Shown in pieces: positions 63,305-64,000 of a stretch of DNA of 64,000 bases. The stretch spans positions 16,863 to 80,862 of the forward strand of contig QBMK01000017.1 in assembly GCA_003249035.1 (NCBI GenBank). The letters run 5' to 3'. A program made the translations under genes and the position numbers. The DNA is from Pseudanabaena sp. (GTDB lineage Bacteria; Cyanobacteriota; Cyanobacteriia; Pseudanabaenales; Pseudanabaenaceae). The notes under the pieces are model-generated. The model made no database searches and had not been told where the DNA came from. It was given only the letters and a program-made list of their open reading frames with translations. Every line of letters starts with the position of its first letter. The stretch's first letter is position 1.

Positions 63305-63976
63305 ATGCCTTCTCTCGCCCAAATCCTAGACCAATATTTTGATGTGGCTTTTGCTGCACCTGACGGGATGAAGAAGCTACGCGAGTTGATTTTGTCGCCG
63401 GCGATGCAGGGAAAGTTAGTGCCACAAGATCCAAGCGATCGGTCTGCTAGGGAGTTGTTGAAGAAGATTGAGGCGGAGAAAAGTAGATTGGTGAAGGATG
63501 GGAAGATTAAACCTTCTAAGCCTTTGCCTGAGATTAAGCCTAATGAAGTTCCCTATGATATGCCGAAGAGTTGGGAGTGGGTAAGATTAGGAGATTTAGC
63601 AACATTTATTAATGGAGATAGAGGGAAAAATTACCCATCAAAAGATTTGTATGTTTTTGAGGGTATTCCATTTATAAATGCTGGTCATCTTGTAAATGGG
63701 TTAGTTGATTGGGATGAAATGAACTACATTTCAAAAGAAAGATTTGGAATTCTTGGAAGTGGCAAAGTAAAAAACAACGATATTTTGTATTGTTTAAGAG
63801 GTTCGCTTGGTAAAACTGCTGTTGTTAAAGACTTAGATAGAGGAGCCATTGCATCATCTTTAGTGATTATTAGATTGTATCAACTTAATTTAGTTCAGTT
63901 TACATATCACTATTTAACTAGCCCTTTTGGGAAGGAAATTATATTACTGATGTTACGTAGAAGAAAAAAGGAGTAG
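63305..63976 (+). pseudogene. hsdS: hsdS (specificity subunit), truncated after first recognition domain
   Basis: About 223 codons from the ATG at 63305 (MPSLAQILDQYFDVAFAAPDG); a TTG at 63251 overlaps yoeB and is rejected. KLRELILSPAMQGKLVPQDPSDRSARELLKKIEAEK is the HsdS central-helix type start. The first target-recognition domain follows from YDMPKSWEWVRLGDLATF to IINAGHL-like PFINAGHLVNG and LYCLRGSLGKTAVV. It ends at SPFGKEIILLMLRRRKKE with a stop at 63976, about half the family length. The last ten codons are not HsdS, so the gene is cut there. The rest might lie beyond the window, shifted in frame. Confidence 0.75.
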
Positions 63977-64000
63977 AGTAAAGATAGGCTCAGAAAGAGG

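Overview
The window is chromosomal DNA from a cyanobacterium. Direct evidence is photosynthesis genes (psaE, and petB-petD for cytochrome b6 and subunit IV), cyanobacterial families of unknown function (DUF2301, DUF2808, a probable DUF4090), and very many copies of the HIP1 octamer GCGATCGC. A Pseudanabaena-like lineage is my guess from gene content and modest GC; the sequence does not prove it.

Layout. 0-5 kb: a cut-off lipoprotein, a DUF2301 membrane protein, a Uma2 nuclease, a methyltransferase, an L,D-transpeptidase, psaE and mutM. 4.7-5.1 kb: three different non-coding repeats side by side, including a complete 140-bp MITE with 9-bp target duplications. 5-15 kb: petDB, a GNAT acetyltransferase, ilvC, PBP2, an RsbW-like anti-sigma factor, RelA/SpoT, a cupin and a DegT-type sugar aminotransferase. 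15-25.5 kb: a second Uma2 protein, a P-type ATPase homologue without its phosphorylation site, a REC-histidine kinase, a glycosyltransferase, clpB, surE and hisH.

25.5-30.5 kb is an accessory patch. It holds yefM-yoeB, an HNH endonuclease broken by a stop codon, a frameshifted restriction-endonuclease-like gene, a protein with a HEPN-type R-x4-H motif, and a three-gene BrnT module. The gaps are filled with a HIP1-based composite repeat. 30.5-54.7 kb is mostly housekeeping: glutamate synthase, ilvE, moaA, ilvH, rsmH, dusA, purN, a WecA-like transferase, a type-B L36, kinase-like and TPR proteins, pcrA, a Ser/Thr kinase, an aminotransferase and arsS.

54.7-64 kb is a decayed type I restriction-modification locus. 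hsdR is split by a 4.7-kb segment carrying a probably Pho-regulated alkaline phosphatase. Its distal part has lost two internal blocks and carries two stops. hsdM and a nested yoeB each have a Trp-to-stop change, and hsdS stops after one recognition domain. The small antitoxin genes there remain open.

The branched-chain amino-acid genes ilvC, ilvE and ilvH, the nitrogen-assimilation gene and the wall and stringent-response genes are scattered singly, as is usual in cyanobacteria. Most gene ends carry very long perfect hairpins, nearly all with a three-base loop closed as GC-NNN-GC. This is the most pervasive non-coding signature of the window.
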